A stretch of 64,000 bases of DNA, from the NCBI RefSeq assembly GCF_910592395.1, contig NC_088310.1, positions 27,235,491 through 27,299,490 of the forward strand, read 5' to 3'. Positions 1-13,680 of this stretch are shown here, in pieces. The number at the start of each line of letters is the position of its first letter. Position 1 is the stretch's first letter. The stretch is from Lineus longissimus. Taxonomy: Eukaryota; Nemertea; Pilidiophora; Heteronemertea; Lineidae. The position numbers and the translations under genes are program-made. The notes under the pieces were generated by a model. That model did not search any database. It was not told the DNA's origin and worked only from the letters and a program-made list of their open reading frames with translations.

Positions 1-285
1 AGCTTTTGTGTTCCAATCAGCAAGTCATACAGAAAGCCAAGGCAACATCCCTTCTGAATGTTGCCATTGTTTGACATCACACTAAGATACTCCAGGCTCT
101 CCTTACCATAGTTACTTGAGGACACTGCTGGTGTTATTGGCACTGAAATTAGCAGTTCAGCTGTTAGATTTAGAGACCACAGTCCTTCATTTCATGATGA
201 GAATATAAGTACTTGGTTGTATGCAAAAGAAGTTGATAATATGTGTTGATGTCATTATTGAAAAATAAGTCTTTTTTGATTGCAG

Positions 286-3200
286 TCTGGAGCAGGTGAA
301 CAATCTTCGAGAAATCCAGGCCATGAGAAGATTGAGTCCCAATGCCAATATTCTGGAACTACAAGAAGTCATTTTGTGAGTTTTTGCTAGCTGTAGGATA
401 CAAGTACCTGTACCCTATATCTGAGTCAGCCTTCATCCTATTCTTTTTAAAAAAACAACAACTACAATTTGAAATCAATGAAATCCCTGCTGTTTGAGGA
501 GAGAACAAATCTGTGATGTGATTCCTAAAAGGGGAGCGAGTGGAGCAACCATGCACAACATATCATCACTATAAATGTTCAGGTCATCTGATGTCTGATT
601 ATTGGCCTTTATAGAATAGCAACCATTAAATCTGCCTTCATTCATGAATTACCACTCCTGTGATTTCATGCAAGACTATCATTTTATAGCTTTTATGTCA
701 AACATTTGACCAGAAGTTGTTTTATGTGTACTGGTGATTGTGACCATAATGCCATTGGCAAATTTTATACACTTACAGCCCAAACCATTGAATGTCCCTT
801 TAGCCTCACAACTGCAGGGGTTCTGCTAGCATTAGCCACAGCCTGAAGGGGGTGCATTAGTGTGGAAATATCCGTGTCATAGTAGATTATGGCTACATTT
901 CGAAATTGTTTAGCTAAAATGAGACAGTACCATAAAATATGTCATTATGATGGTAACTGGCATGACTGATCCCAGCCTTAGCAACCAATAAAAATATGCA
1001 CTGTTTGTCAAAGAAGAATTTCTGTATCATTTTCAATATCGGTGTATGATGGTTGTCAATGTCAAACCACTTTGGCTGTCAACTGTTCCTTTGGCAACTG
1101 TGGTCTCCTTCAGAGTGTAAGTCTAGTATAATATTAAGTAAGGAGTGTGAAAGATGAAAAATCTCCCTCTCTGCAATATGAATGATACCCTCTCCCAGCT
1201 ATATCTTTTGGTCGCTGGCTTTATTTTCATACTTATTATACAACATGCACACTTCCTTTTCAGTGACAAAAAGTCTGGTGTGCTAGTCCTTATTTGTGAA
1301 CTGATGGATATGAACATTTATGAATTAATACGAGGTAAGAACCTGAAAGCCTGTTTAGTGTGTGTATCGTGTACTGGTTTGACAGAACCTTCATCAATCA
1401 ATTGCGGCTAGCTGAGTTCAGCTTCAAACACTTGTATGTTCACAAAAAAATAGTGACCTACTTCTCTTTATTTGGGAAATTGGAAATCAATAGTTTGACT
1501 AAGATTGATGTGAGAGAAATGTAAAGCATTTTTGATGTGATCGAGGTACACATTGAGAGCATACATTATTCATTCCTTTAAAGCCTGAAGTTGGTTGTGA
1601 TTGTGGAATCTTTTCTTCCAAGTTTACACACTTGGAATAAACTCAGTTAATTTTTTCCTTTGTGTCATGAAAACGTGTTTTGCTATCTGGACAGAATTTC
1701 AATACTGTTAGCATAGGTTGTTATTACCAAGTGAGTTGAAAGTAGTACCATCAAACCAACGTTAAATTCATGATTGGGTGGAACATATACTTTGTAATGA
1801 AATATATTCCTGTTTTTGGCTTGCACACATAAATTGATCTTTCGTCTCTTCATGTCCTACTGGGTTTTACTGATCATAATTTGGCAAATTCTTACAACAT
1901 TCCTAACAGTACATTTTAAACAGGTGAATTGCTTATGTGACAAATATGTACTGTCTATATTCACTATATAGATTTAAACTCTAGGAATAGAACTCTTAAG
2001 CCTGTCATGCTAGGCTGTTACATGACTAATAGACCAGTGCTTTCCTGTCTGGCCCTTCAGCCTAATTTTAGTATGGGCTTAAGCCCGAATAACTGAAAAA
2101 TAACTCCCAACTTGTGATGTCAACTAATCTGAAAAAGTTCAATGCACTTGGCCTAAGTAAGATTATGGTTGTGAATTTGTCTTGAGATATGTCTCATGTC
2201 TGTGAGTCATGGGGAGAACGTCATTGAACTTTCAGTAAGTGAGGAGGAAGGCATACTCGAGATTGGTGACGTACACATACAAAGTTTTCATAGGAAGTCA
2301 TGTGAAGTACATTTAGTCAATGACGTATCAACTTCATTTTATCGCATAATGATATCAGAATGTTCTGATGTGAACCTGGTAATATTGTTTTTGTTGAATC
2401 CGTCACAGCATACCTGATATTAGTTTAGCCTTAAAAAAACATTTTGCACACGATTTACTGTAAAATTTGTGCATTGTGTGACTAAAAAAATTCCCCTGAG
2501 TAGAACTCATTGAAATACAATATATGTGAGATTACCTTGATTCTCGATTACAAAGCAACACCTGAACTTAAAGGTGTTTTAATCCTTCATTTCGTTATTA
2601 AAATATAGTTTCTCACATTCATCGCTTACCATACTCTTAACACATAAAAATATGACCCAAATCAAAATCAAATAAGACTGTGAAAAGAGGAACACAATAG
2701 GCGATCTAAGATGCACAGCAAGTGAGCGATTAAAAGCACACAGTTCATCAAAATGTATAATACTCGTAAATCTTAGATAAATGGATCAGGCTTCGAGCAC
2801 AATTTAGGCTGTTCATTAACCAATTTGCGTGGCGGTCTTGCACGATACAGCAAGCCTGCATAAGGTAGTGAAATAAATAATATGATAATTGTATCCTCAG
2901 CACCTTTTATTCATACTGCAGGAGGCAAAACCTTATGCAATGCGTTGTTATATCTTTCTGTCATTTTCAGGGAGACGACATTACCTGCCTGAGCCAAAAG
3001 TCAAAAATTTTATGTATCAGCTATGTAAATCAATAGAACACATGCATAGGTAAGGATCGATCATATCAATGCACAATATTGATTGACTCTTATTTTAAAA
3101 AGGCAATCATTTCTGCTAACATTGATAAAATCCTCACAATCCTTTCCTTAAAGTTGTTTTGAAATTGATGATTTCACTACTACACGTATTGCAATAACAC

Positions 3201-6200
3201 TCTGTGTTGACTTTGGTCTGACGACAGATATTGGTGTGAAGAGCAAACAAAATTGGTCAATGTTATATTACCATTTTAATAGGATATTTATGCCTTTGGT
3301 TTGAATTGGTAGGCCTATGTCACAATCCATTGGGACAGGCAATAACTTCCATGGTACATATTAGGGGGTCCCATATGAAAATATTTAGCTTTCCCTCAAT
3401 TCAACTTTCACAATTGAAATACTGATTGTGTTTTTATGATCTTGGTTTGTTTATCTATACATGTATGAACCAGCATGTACCGCTAACGGGTGGTTAATCT
3501 CCAGTTTGTATTACATACATTCAGGGTGTTTAACCTGTGTTATAACAAAATACTCAAGATTCTTTTCTTTTGAATTTCAGGAATGGTATATTTCATCGGG
3601 ATGTGAAACCAGAAAATATATTAGTAAAAGTGAGTTGAAAAAAGAATGACACTGCAATTAGTTGGTGTTGTTCTACTGAAATTGAAAAAACTGACATTTA
3701 GAATCAACAAACGGCAACATGAAATAGATACCCTGCTACATTTCCACCAGCTGGGTAGAATCACTGGGTCCAAGGAAGTGGTTGCTGATAGCCCTCAAGC
3801 AATACGCCATTTGATCCTGTCGTTATTCATACACATAGTAACTCACATGAATGCTCCGTTGCAGGATGACATACTCAAGTTAGCTGATTTTGGTTCCTGT
3901 CGAAGTGTCTATTCCAAGCAACCCTATACAGAATACATATCAACGCGATGGTAAGTTCAACTTGGTTTTGTTGGAATCAGCACAGTCGGATATATCAAGT
4001 CTTGAAATGGAAAGGACATGAACATGACCAATATCCCTTACCGAATCTCCAATATGTAAGGTCAATGAAAAGGTTTGCAGTGAGGGAAAGTAGTTGATTC
4101 ATATGTTCTATTCTTTGATGTTTAAGGTACCGAGCACCAGAATGTCTTCTCACTGACGGTTATTATACATATAAGATGGATAACTGGAGTGTTGGATGTG
4201 TGTTCTTTGAAGTGCTAAGGTAAGAACAACATTCGATTTACACATTCATCTCGTTATGTTGCAGGCATTCTGTTCTTGCATGACTGCTGTTTGATTTTTG
4301 GCCTGGAGGCTTTGTCGTATGGTTTGAGGGAGCAGCCCATTACAAGGTTTACTTGGTGTCATTTGGATAGGGTGTTTTGGTTGACCTGGCAAAGGCACAG
4401 GTTCAAGGAATCTCAGTTTTACATGTTCGTCTCATTCGATGGTCATTGAAGTAAACTGATTTGCCCATGGTCACAAGTGATCTGTAGGTCAGATATTGAA
4501 TCCATGACGTTCAGATTTTATGCACAGATCTAATGTCATTGTGCTCCCATCACTGATGTTCATCCGTACAACTAAAAAGGGGTAGTGAACTAAACCATAT
4601 TATGTTCTAAATGAATAAGTAAACCTTTAAACTTCTATTCTATAATTCTGTTTCCAGTGTGTCCTCTCCTAGGGCCATGTGTACTAGGCTCTGCATTATT
4701 TGTATAGCTGTGCATATTTAAGGAAATCTTCAAATCCTGTGTTAACCCAATGGATCAGTTAGCTTACAGTTATACAAATATTTGAACCTTGCTTAGCAGA
4801 CACATTAGGAGAATACTCTCTTCATCAGGGAACACTGATTTTGGTCCCCAAAGTGGTCATTTCCATTCGATTTGTCCTCAGTTGGGACACCTTTCTTCTG
4901 AAGAGAATATCTGCTAGGTTGTAGAGGAATAAACCGAACGCATAAAAATATTTTACCGTCGTAAAGTATTGACCTCTATATAAATTTCGTATAAATTTTT
5001 GATATTATGTATATAGCAACATGACTCATTCACAGAACACTTCAAATGTATCCCCTCAGAAGGCATGATATGCATTACCAAGCTTGTCCAATTATCTTAT
5101 CTTAATCAAGCAAAGCTTTAGTAGTGTCACAGCAGTGTATCTGACCCAGGTGGTGTTGTTTGCATTGTTTAATATGATTAACTAATCATAGTCACCATAG
5201 CAACATCATGGCAATTTATGAATTTCATATTACACATGTGATGACAGATGAAGAACAGATAACAAAATGTAAGTAGGCAATGTGATCAGATGTTGTTGAC
5301 GAAATGTATCATCTTTATTTCAGTTTACACCCCTTATTTCCCGGGTCTAACGAAGTTGACCAGATTGCCAAAATCCATGATATCATTGGAACGCCCGACC
5401 CAGCTGTGTTGAACAAATTGAGAAAGTAAGCCAATAAAATTGTCTTTTGAGTTCTTTGATGCTTGAAAATGACTTGTGAATTCAGAGTCAAGTTTTATCA
5501 ACATGATTTTCAAGAAGAAAAAAAGGAAAATCAGAATCATCACAACAGGTTAAAGATGTTTTCTCAAAATTGATGTCACATTCTGTTGAGGAGTTTTTGC
5601 ACCTTTTGGTGCTTCATCTTAGTTTGAAGGGTCTACTTGATTATAAGAAACTCAGGCTGAGTGCAAATGCTCAAGCCCACAGGCAGGCTGATATCTTCCA
5701 TTTGATTGGTTACTTTCAGCAAAACGCGAGGGATGAACTTCAACTTCCCGCCAAAGAAAGGTTCAGGGATCGAGCGCCTGCTGCCTCATGCATCAAAGGA
5801 GGCCATTGATCTTATCTACAAACTCTGTACATATGATCCAGATGAGAGACTCACATCGAAACAATCTGTCCGACACCCTTACTTCAAGGAACTAAGGTAC
5901 ATGAAAGTTTTTATTACAAATCTTTGTTTGGTTACAGTATTCTGTGGAAAACTTGTTGTATTGTCAAAACTCATAGTCCTCAATATTGTGATAGTAACCA
6001 AGGAAGTCTTTAGTCTTTTCTGAAGGATTGGTCAATGTCTACTTGTTCATGGCCAGTTTGATCCCGGTCCTTAATCAGTCAATACTTATTGATGAGGTTA
6101 TAAACGCTGGCATGACAGTTACATGGTGGCCCTATATATTTATGAGGCAGTTGCCAGTCCATCTTGTTAAGCATTCAGTTGCGCTGAAAGGGGGAGCGAG

Positions 6201-8427
6201 ACTGGTCAATGACATACATGTATATCGACAAGGACATGGCCTCTGTTGTACTGGTCGGTCAGGGAATTACTGTACATAACCTCAAAGTTGTGAGGTAAGA
6301 TTTGGTGGAGATTTTCAATATTCTTTGCTTTGAAGTCTTCTTCTAAAGGCGTTGAACTCTTCATTCAACAATCGACTGTGATTTGCACCTGTTCCGCCAG
6401 AGTTTTGATGTCAGGTCTGAGTCACTTGTCCTTGCTTCATTAGAGTGGGAAGAGCAGGAGTCATCTTTTCAAAGAATCCTTATCGTGTCATATCACATAT
6501 CTTTCGATTCTCAAGTATCAGGATGGTGTTTTCCAGGGATGCAGAAAAGAGACAGGCAGCTCAACAGAAGGCCCAGCAACGACCAGATGACGTGATAGAG
6601 AAAGTCGACAGTACGCTACAAGTTACAGAGAATGCCAAATCTGAGCCAAACTCACAGGATGAGACGAAAGATAAGGACACCAAGGCAGCTCAAGAAAGCG
6701 TTGTTGGTCCACTGCTTACGAAACCTACATTAGGTTATGAACGGAGAAGGAGGGTAAGGGACTTTTATCAGGTATGAGAGATCTTTAACAACACTTTTGG
6801 CTAGTGGCTTTTAGAGAGCATCTTACTAAAAGCATTCTTGGCAGAGGCTAGCTCATTGGCGCTTAGACTTGTAGGTATGGCAGACAGTGATAAGTGAATG
6901 GTGTGTTGTGTTCAGCACTATTTGTGGCATTGTGCTTGCTTTGGTTGCCATCTTTGGCAGGATTTTAACCAAAAAACAACTTACACGTTTTTAATCATGC
7001 CATTGTAGTGAATTCTAAAGTTCTGTGTCAGACACAGTTGGTGTCAGAATCCCCGAAGAACATTGTGGCAGACTTGATTAACAACACACCATTTCTTTCA
7101 TTATCTGTAATCTCTTTTCTTTTGCTACTTTAACCTGCTTACACTGCTGTTGACCATGGTGTTGATTCCATATTCTCAAAGGCGGATTAGGGAACCACAC
7201 TTTAAACCTTCTAACCATTCCCTATCGCACTGTTGATCTGAATTGTTTTCCTGTCTATTCCTCATGCATCATATCATCACCCCAACCCCTAATCTTCAAT
7301 CGCTTTACTCTAATCTCTTTAGGAGATGCAATATCCTTTATAGTACTCAGTAATAGTAGGCTAATAGGGACAAATGTTTGTGACAAAGTCCTTTTGTTCT
7401 CCCCTGAAGATAATAACTGGACAATATGGAATGATAGGTGCATATACAGCAGAAAACTTGTTTTATGAACATACCATGATTTCTTTTAATGATTGATTCT
7501 GCTCAACAGTGGACAGCACAATGTCATCTACCTCAGGCTGGCTTGCACAATTGCCATATTAATCATTCACATGAATCTGCCCTGTCCTGGCTTTGTGATA
7601 GAAAACATAATTATATATTTGATGAGGTTATGTAATCAATTATCTTGTCATGATTGAGAGGAGGAACTTTGTACTTTGTAACCCTTTAGGTTTTCTTCAT
7701 ACATAAACAATCTGTTGGTATTAGTTTCATCATGTGATCATTCTGATCATTTCAGAGGCGGCAAAAGAGAGTAACTGATAACGGCTACCAGCATGGCTCA
7801 TACTTGCCTAAAGTGAATGGAACAAGCTCACAGTTTTCATCATCCATCTACCCTAGCACCACATCTTTCCCGAAGATTAATGGCAGTAGTATGTTCCCAA
7901 GCATAGGTGCATTTAAGTCAAAACCAAAGGTAAGACGCTATACATTCTGTCATGTTACCTAATTCCGTGATATGATTACTTAGGAAGCTTGTCCTTCGAG
8001 ATTTCTTTTGTAAATGTTTGGAAAAGCTAATCTGTTCCACTGTTCTGTTCTGGACTCTTTGGATGAGTGCAAAGTCACCCTTGGGCTTCAGTCCTCAGTC
8101 TTCCTGGAAACTACGGTTTAATCACTTTGCCCATAAATGAGGACCTGAATGATTTGCGAAGGGTGAAAACTGATCTCTCATGATTTGTACTTGCGTCCCC
8201 CATAATATAGAAGTTAAGCTCTTTTGTTGCTACAGATGCTCAGTAACTGAATCAGGTTTCTTGTTTCTACTCGAGATTACATATATGCTTAGTTCACCTG
8301 ATGATACTGGAATTTGATTATGAGTGCTTCCGCGTCATTGCAGGCCAACACTCAACCACAGACGAACAAGAACATGTACGGTCATTACCAGCTGCCTTCC
8401 ATTGATCGACGAGGAGGACAGTTCTGA
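286..8427 (+). CDS. MOK: MOK protein kinase (MAPK/MAK/MRK overlapping kinase), 3' part of gene
   Basis: CMGC serine/threonine kinase of the MAK/ICK/MOK group, linked to cilia in other animals. Exons: 286-375, 1264-1334, 2971-3049, 3581-3629, 3865-3950, 4127-4219, 5324-5425, 5720-5896, 6537-6771, 7756-7929, 8344-8427. All have AG/GT borders and phases close, giving about 412 residues. In the partial chain the catalytic loop FHRDVKPEN is near residue 85, DFGSC near 104, the MOK-type TEY activation loop (PYTEYISTRW) near 118, RAPEC near 128 and the CMGC insert FPGSNEVDQIAKIHDIIGTP follows. The C-terminal tail is basic and Ser-rich, ending LPSIDRRGGQF, like the vertebrate MOK end (LPTIVRKGGR). 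The Gly loop and VAIK lysine are missing because the 5' exon(s) lie left of the window. Exon 6537 has two in-frame donors (6754 and 6772). Family identity is very secure; exact exon ends are inferred. Confidence 0.95.
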
Positions 8428-10430
8428 GAGACCTGTGTTGACGATGTCTGCAATTCCACTTCGGTCAATCCTGCTCTGCAGTCTCGGGCTAGGATCTAAA
8501 GGAACAGGCCTCTTAAATGTATTGAAGGAATGCAAGAAAATGGAGGACTTAAAGACTACTATGGTGCTTCAGCACTCTTAAGTGTTACCACTAATTCGAG
8601 CCTCCACTTTATAAAGACGGGATTGAATGTGAACAAATGGTTCAAGCATTTGTTTTTTGGCGAAAAAGCCTTTCGACATTTTACCATAGCCAACCTGATT
8701 GGTCAATGTTGCAGACGGCCATTCTCTGGCAGGTTCAAAACTCCTAGCTTTGAGGAGATTATTTGAAGAATAGTTCGTATTTCGGTCTTCAGATGCTTTC
8801 GACAAATCAAAACAGTGTTACGATGCAGGCATTGACATTGGCTTGATATTGGGATGTCTCTATTCTCAAGGGGTGTGGCCTGAATAGCCTGAATAATGAG
8901 GGTAAACTTTTTGTCAAGGTGCAAAACAAACTAAAATTGTCTGGCTAACGTTCAGAAGTTACCACCTGATGATTCAAAACATAACTGAGAAGGTTGGAGC
9001 TTTGGCTGTTCAGCTGGCCAGTGATCTTATGGTAATTCTAAACTCATGAATAGTAGTTTATAAAGTAGATCCTATACCGCTGTAAAAACATATCTTTTGA
9101 ATAGGCTTGGGAGATTTCTTGGCCTAATTGCAGAAAAGTCAAACTTAGTCTTAAGATTTTATGAGTCGATAAAAGGGATTGAGTTAGGTAGAATTGTATC
9201 CAAGATTGGTGGTTGTATTTCATTTAGTTGAAAGAATGTCACCTGAGGGTAAAAAGTATCCGTCCTCCTGCTCAGAAAGAGCATTTGCAAGGGACGGCTG
9301 AGGCTTGCAGCATTGGATCTTTGGTTCCAATGGGCAATGGCCCCTGTTCGAAAATTAACCATTTCTCTATTGTATTTAGCCACAAGATGGCACTGTGATA
9401 TGCACTCTGTGATGTCCATAGTTTGCACATGTTTACTCCAAACATAACTGCTGACTTTCATTGCTAATTCTATGAAATCTGAACATTTCTGCGACTTAAG
9501 TTGCCCTTGTAACAGTAATTTAGGACTGGGACCACTTCAGGGAAATATTTTTCTAATGTTTTGTTACGAGTCATATAAGCGACCCATTTGTATAAAGTCA
9601 TCTTTGATGCTTGGAGAAAACCATGGCAACTGTCTGTTTTCACTTCCAATTCATGCACATTCTGTTTATGGGGATAAAAATGGGGTTTTCCCGCACTGTA
9701 ATATTGTACATAAGAGTATGAATGATTCATTTGAAGCAAAACATTATGTTGAGCCCTTCTGATGTGCATGATTATTGTTTATTGATCAATTGTACTCAAA
9801 TGGTTAGCATTGGTCAATCGATCTGGTCTTATCTGTGATATATGCTGCGATGATTAAAGTTATGATTGGTGTTTCATATTGAATGTTTCTGAATGATACT
9901 TATCCCTGTTCCTCTTAGGGATAAACATTCCTTTGTGAAACTGGTTACCGGTACATGTATCTTCTACAAGACACTTACTAGTGAGTGCTCTTAAAAGATA
10001 CTGGCAGATTGAATGTGTCGAAGTCCAATGTTAAACTAGTTGTCTTTCTTTTAACTCTAACTTCAAGCTTAGATTTAACCCACGAACCTGCATGGCTAGG
10101 CCTCACATATCATGTTCATGAGGGACTTAATGGCTGAAAGGTGGCAGTAATAGCTAGCAGTCCAGTCGAGAACCTGTTGTGGATGAAATTAACATGGGGT
10201 GGAAATCTGTTGTTTTTTGGACCACTACCTTCTACTGCTACCTACCGTCAGTCAAGTTTCTCATTGTGAGGCCCAGACTTCAGAGTTGTCAAAGATACAG
10301 TTATATTGTCATCACAGTGATTAGTTTTGTTGTATATTGCATTAAATTTGAATGTAACATTTGGTTAAGTGTCTGTACAGTATTCGCACAATGTATGAAT
10401 AGAACAAATAATAAAAGACCTACAATGTGA
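8428..10430 (+). other. Probable MOK 3' UTR
   Basis: About 2 kb after the MOK stop with no convincing exon. Small ORFs here (for example 9472-9762 on plus and 9470-9769 on minus, overlapping) lack homology I recognise. It ends at a canonical poly(A) signal followed by a GT/T-rich stretch. UTR status is inferred from position; a separate non-coding transcript is possible. Confidence 0.5.
10410..10415 (+). promoter_or_regulatory. Polyadenylation signal AATAAA, probably of MOK
   Basis: AATAAA followed after about 12 nt by a GT-rich then T-rich element (about 10427-10442), the usual arrangement around a cleavage site. It is the first strong signal I noticed downstream of the MOK stop, about 2 kb away. 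Confidence 0.5.
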
Positions 10431-10560
10431 GGTTGTATTTTTACAAACAAATTAGTTGCCTTGATTCTTTGTCACGTCAAAAACTTCTGAGCAACATCTC
10501 AACCCAGTAAGATTGTTGGAGGGACAATGTGCTTATGGAGCCGGCGGCAAATGGTCATTG

Positions 10561-10800
10561 AAGTGACGGGTCTCGGAGCCTTGTTTGTTAAGATGGGGTA
10601 CAGTGAACCTCGGGTATCAACCTCTGGTATCATACTCAAAGACACAAGATTTCATATTCTCTGCCGAGATTCAGTCGCTGAAGGGACGGGTCTCAGGGCC
10701 TTGTTTGTTAAGATGGGGTACAGTGAACCTCGCGTATCAATCTCTGGTATCATACTCAAACCACAGGATTTCATATTCTCTGCCGAGATTCAGTCGCTGA
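10561..10800. repeat. Two-copy tandem duplication, 120 bp period
   Basis: The block starting GACGGGTCTC at 10565 recurs at 10685 with a few substitutions (for example CGGGTATCAACC versus CGCGTATCAATC). The small ORFs 10527-10829 and 10585-10800 exist only because the block is duplicated in phase. It lies just upstream of the 132 bp array but does not resemble its unit. Confidence 0.85.
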
Positions 10801-10907
10801 AAAACCCCAGTCTGATTGTCCCCATGTAACATGGATATGCCCATTCCAGACCTGGACTTTTCTCTGGTCAACACTTGCACAAAAGAGCACAATCCAGAAT
10901 AGTTGTA

Positions 10908-13000
10908 TTCAGCTTCAAGTTGGAGAGGACGAGCAAGTCAATAGACTTTTCATGGAAGGTTAAGACTGGTTTTCCTTAGGATTGATCAGAAGACACCATG
11001 CACGAGGACACTGAATGGAGGATTGTCACATCCATGTCCCATTTCCCCCAAGTGACAGATGACGAGTTGGTCAAAAGCCATTGCATGGAAGGTTTAGACT
11101 GGTTGTCCTTCGGTTTGGCCAGAAGACACCACATGAGGACGCTGAATGGAGGATTGTCACATCCAAGTCACCTTCCCTCAAGTTAGAGGGACGAGCTGGT
11201 TAAAAGCCGTTTCATGGAAGGTTTAGACTGATTCTCCTTCGATTTGGCCAGTAGATACCATGGACGAGGACACTGAATTGAGGATTGTCACATCCAGATC
11301 CCTTCCTCAATTTAGAGAAGGACGAGTTGGTCAAAAGTCCTTGCATGGAAGGTTCAGACTAGTTGTCCTTCGGTTTGGCCAGAAGATACCATGCTTGTAT
11401 GAAGACACTGAATATAGGATTGTCACCTCCAAGTCACCTTCCCTCAAGTTAGAGGGACGAGCAGGTCAAAAGCCATTTCATGGAAGGTTCAGACTGGTTG
11501 TTCTTCGGTTTGGCCAGTAGATACCATGTATGAGGACACTGAATGGAGGATTGTCACCTCCTGATCCCATTTCCTCAAGTTAGAGAGACGAGCAGGTTAA
11601 AAGCCGTTTCATGGAAGGTTAAGACTGGTTTTCCTTAGGATTGACCAGAAGACACCATGCACGAAGACACTGAATGGAGGATTGTCACATCCAAGTCACC
11701 TTCCCTCAAGTTAGAGAGGACGAGCTGGTCAAAAGCCGTTTCATGGAAGGTTTAGACTGATTCTCCTTCGGTTTGGCCAGTAGTTACCATGTATGAGGAC
11801 ACTGAATGGAGGATTGTCCCATCCAAGTCACCTTCCCTCAAGTTAGAGAGGACGAGCTGGTCAAAAGCCGTTTCATGGAAGGTTTAGACAGGTTGTCCTT
11901 CGGTTTGGCCAGTAGATACCATGTACGAGGACACTGAATGGAGGATTGTCCCATCCAAGTCACCTTCCCTCAAGTTAGAGAGGACGAGCTGGACAAAAGC
12001 CGTTTCATGGAAGGTTTAGACAGGTTGTCCTTCGGTTTGGCCAGTAGATACCATGTACGAGGACACTGAATGGAGGATTGTCCCATCCAAGTCACCTTCC
12101 CTCAAGTTTGAGAGGACGAGCTGGACAAAAGCCGTTTCATGGAAGGTTTAGACAGGTTGTCCTTCGGTTTGGCCAGTAGATACCATGTACGAGGACACTG
12201 AATGGAGGATTGTCCCATCCAAGTCACCTTCCCTCAAGTTAGAGAGGACGAGCTGGACAAAAGCCGTTTCATGGAAGGTTTAGACTGGTTGTCCTTCGGT
12301 TTGGCCAGAAGATACCATGTACGAGGACACTGAATGGAGGATTGTCCCATCCAAGTCACCTTCCCTCAAGTTAGAGAGGACGAGCTGGACAAAAGCCGTT
12401 TCATGGAAGGTTAAGACGGGTTTTCCTTAGGATTGGCCAGAAGATACCATGTATGAGGACACTGAATGGAGGATTGTCCCATCCAAGTCACCTTCCCTCA
12501 AGTTAGAGAGGACGAGCTGGACAAAAGCCGTTTCATGGAAGGTTTAGACAGGTTGTCCTTCGGTTTGGCCAGTAGATACCATGCACGAGGACACTGAATG
12601 GAGGATTGTCACATCCAAGTCACCTTCCCTCAAGTTAGAGGGACGAGCTGGTCAAAAGCCGTTTCATGGAAGGTTTAGACAGGTTGTCCTTCGGTTTGGC
12701 CAGTAGATACCATGCACGAGGACACTGAATGGAGGATTGTCACATCCAAGTCACCTTCCCTCAAGTTAGAGGGACGAGCTGGTCTAAAGCCGTTTCATGG
12801 AAGGTTAAGACGGGTTTTCCTTAGGATTGGCCAGAAGATACCATGTATGAGGACACTGAATGGAGGATTGTCACCTCCTGGTCCCATTTCCTCAAGTTGG
12901 AGAGACGAGCAGGTCAAAAGCCGTTTCATGGGAGGTTTAGACTGGTTGTACTTAGGATTGGCCAGAAGACACCATGCACGAAGACGCTTCTTCGTCCTCT
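10908..13000. repeat. Satellite array, ~132 bp unit, about 16 copies
   Basis: Head-to-tail units. Each holds the marks GAGGACACTGAATGGAGG, TCAAGTTAGAGAGGACGAGC, AAAAGCCGTTTCATGGAAGG and TTCGGTTTGGCCAG. The GAGGACACTGAAT mark occurs near 11004, 11136, 11266, 11399, 11532, 11662, 11795, 11927, 12059, 12191, 12323, 12455, 12587, 12717 and 12847, so spacing is 130-133 bp. Units between about 11800 and 12600 are nearly identical, while those at the edges are more diverged. ORFs inside are by-products of the repeat. Confidence 0.95.
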
Positions 13001-13289
13001 TAGTGTATGGCTGATATATACTTTAGAACCAGGCCATTGTCTCTAAGAAACCTGGCTGTCATCTCTTGTTCCTCCCTTGATCCCCAGAGCTTTGTCCCCA
13101 TTAATGCACTGTGTGTCTTTTGGTGTACCCAGAGAGGGCATTTCTGAAGCACTTACCCAGGTGTCTGATCTGATGTTTTGCACTGGCACCTTCTGTACTC
13201 GGACATGTTCATCATTCTCTTGAGGTGAGCTTTATATCTGCAGTGGCTTGTCCGAAGACAAAGGATGGTAGTTTCCTCTTTTCTGTCCT

Positions 13290-13680
13290 TGTCTAGGATA
13301 CGAGGACACTGAATGCTGGGTTGTCACATCCAGGACCATTTTCTCAACTTACAGTGTTAAAGAGCTGGTGAAAAGTTCTTTTGGTTTGGCAAGAAGAAAG
13401 ACATAATGTGCGAGGACACTGAATGTAGGGTCGTCACATCCCGGCTACATTTCCTGAAGTTACAGAAGACGAGCAAAAGCTGGTGAATGGTCAAGGTTTC
13501 AACCTGTTTTCTTTTGATTTGGCCAGAAGACACCATGTGCTTGCAGGAGAACAAATGAGCACTGTCACATCCAGGTCACTGCATGGAGAATTGTCACATC
13601 CATGTCCCATTAATTCAGGTTACAGAGGACAGGCTCGTCAAAAGCTGTTTCATGAAAGGTTGAGATGGACGGGCAAGCAA
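13290..13680. repeat. Diverged outlying copies of the 132 bp satellite
   Basis: After about 290 bp of unrelated sequence (13001-13290), degraded units reappear: GAGGACACTGAATGCTGG near 13299, GAGGACACTGAATGTAGG near 13417, and later pieces with TTTGGCCAGAAGACACCATG and TTCATGAAAGGTTGAGATGG. They look like older copies cut off from the main array. Confidence 0.8.

Noticed and set aside
9159-9769. Overlapping plus and minus ORFs of about 100 codons
   Set aside because: No domain, no splice context, opposite strands overlap; they lie in the probable MOK 3' UTR.
10998-13046. Several 60-100 codon ORFs in the 132 bp satellite
   Set aside because: Repeat-derived and broken at irregular places as units change length by 1-3 bp.
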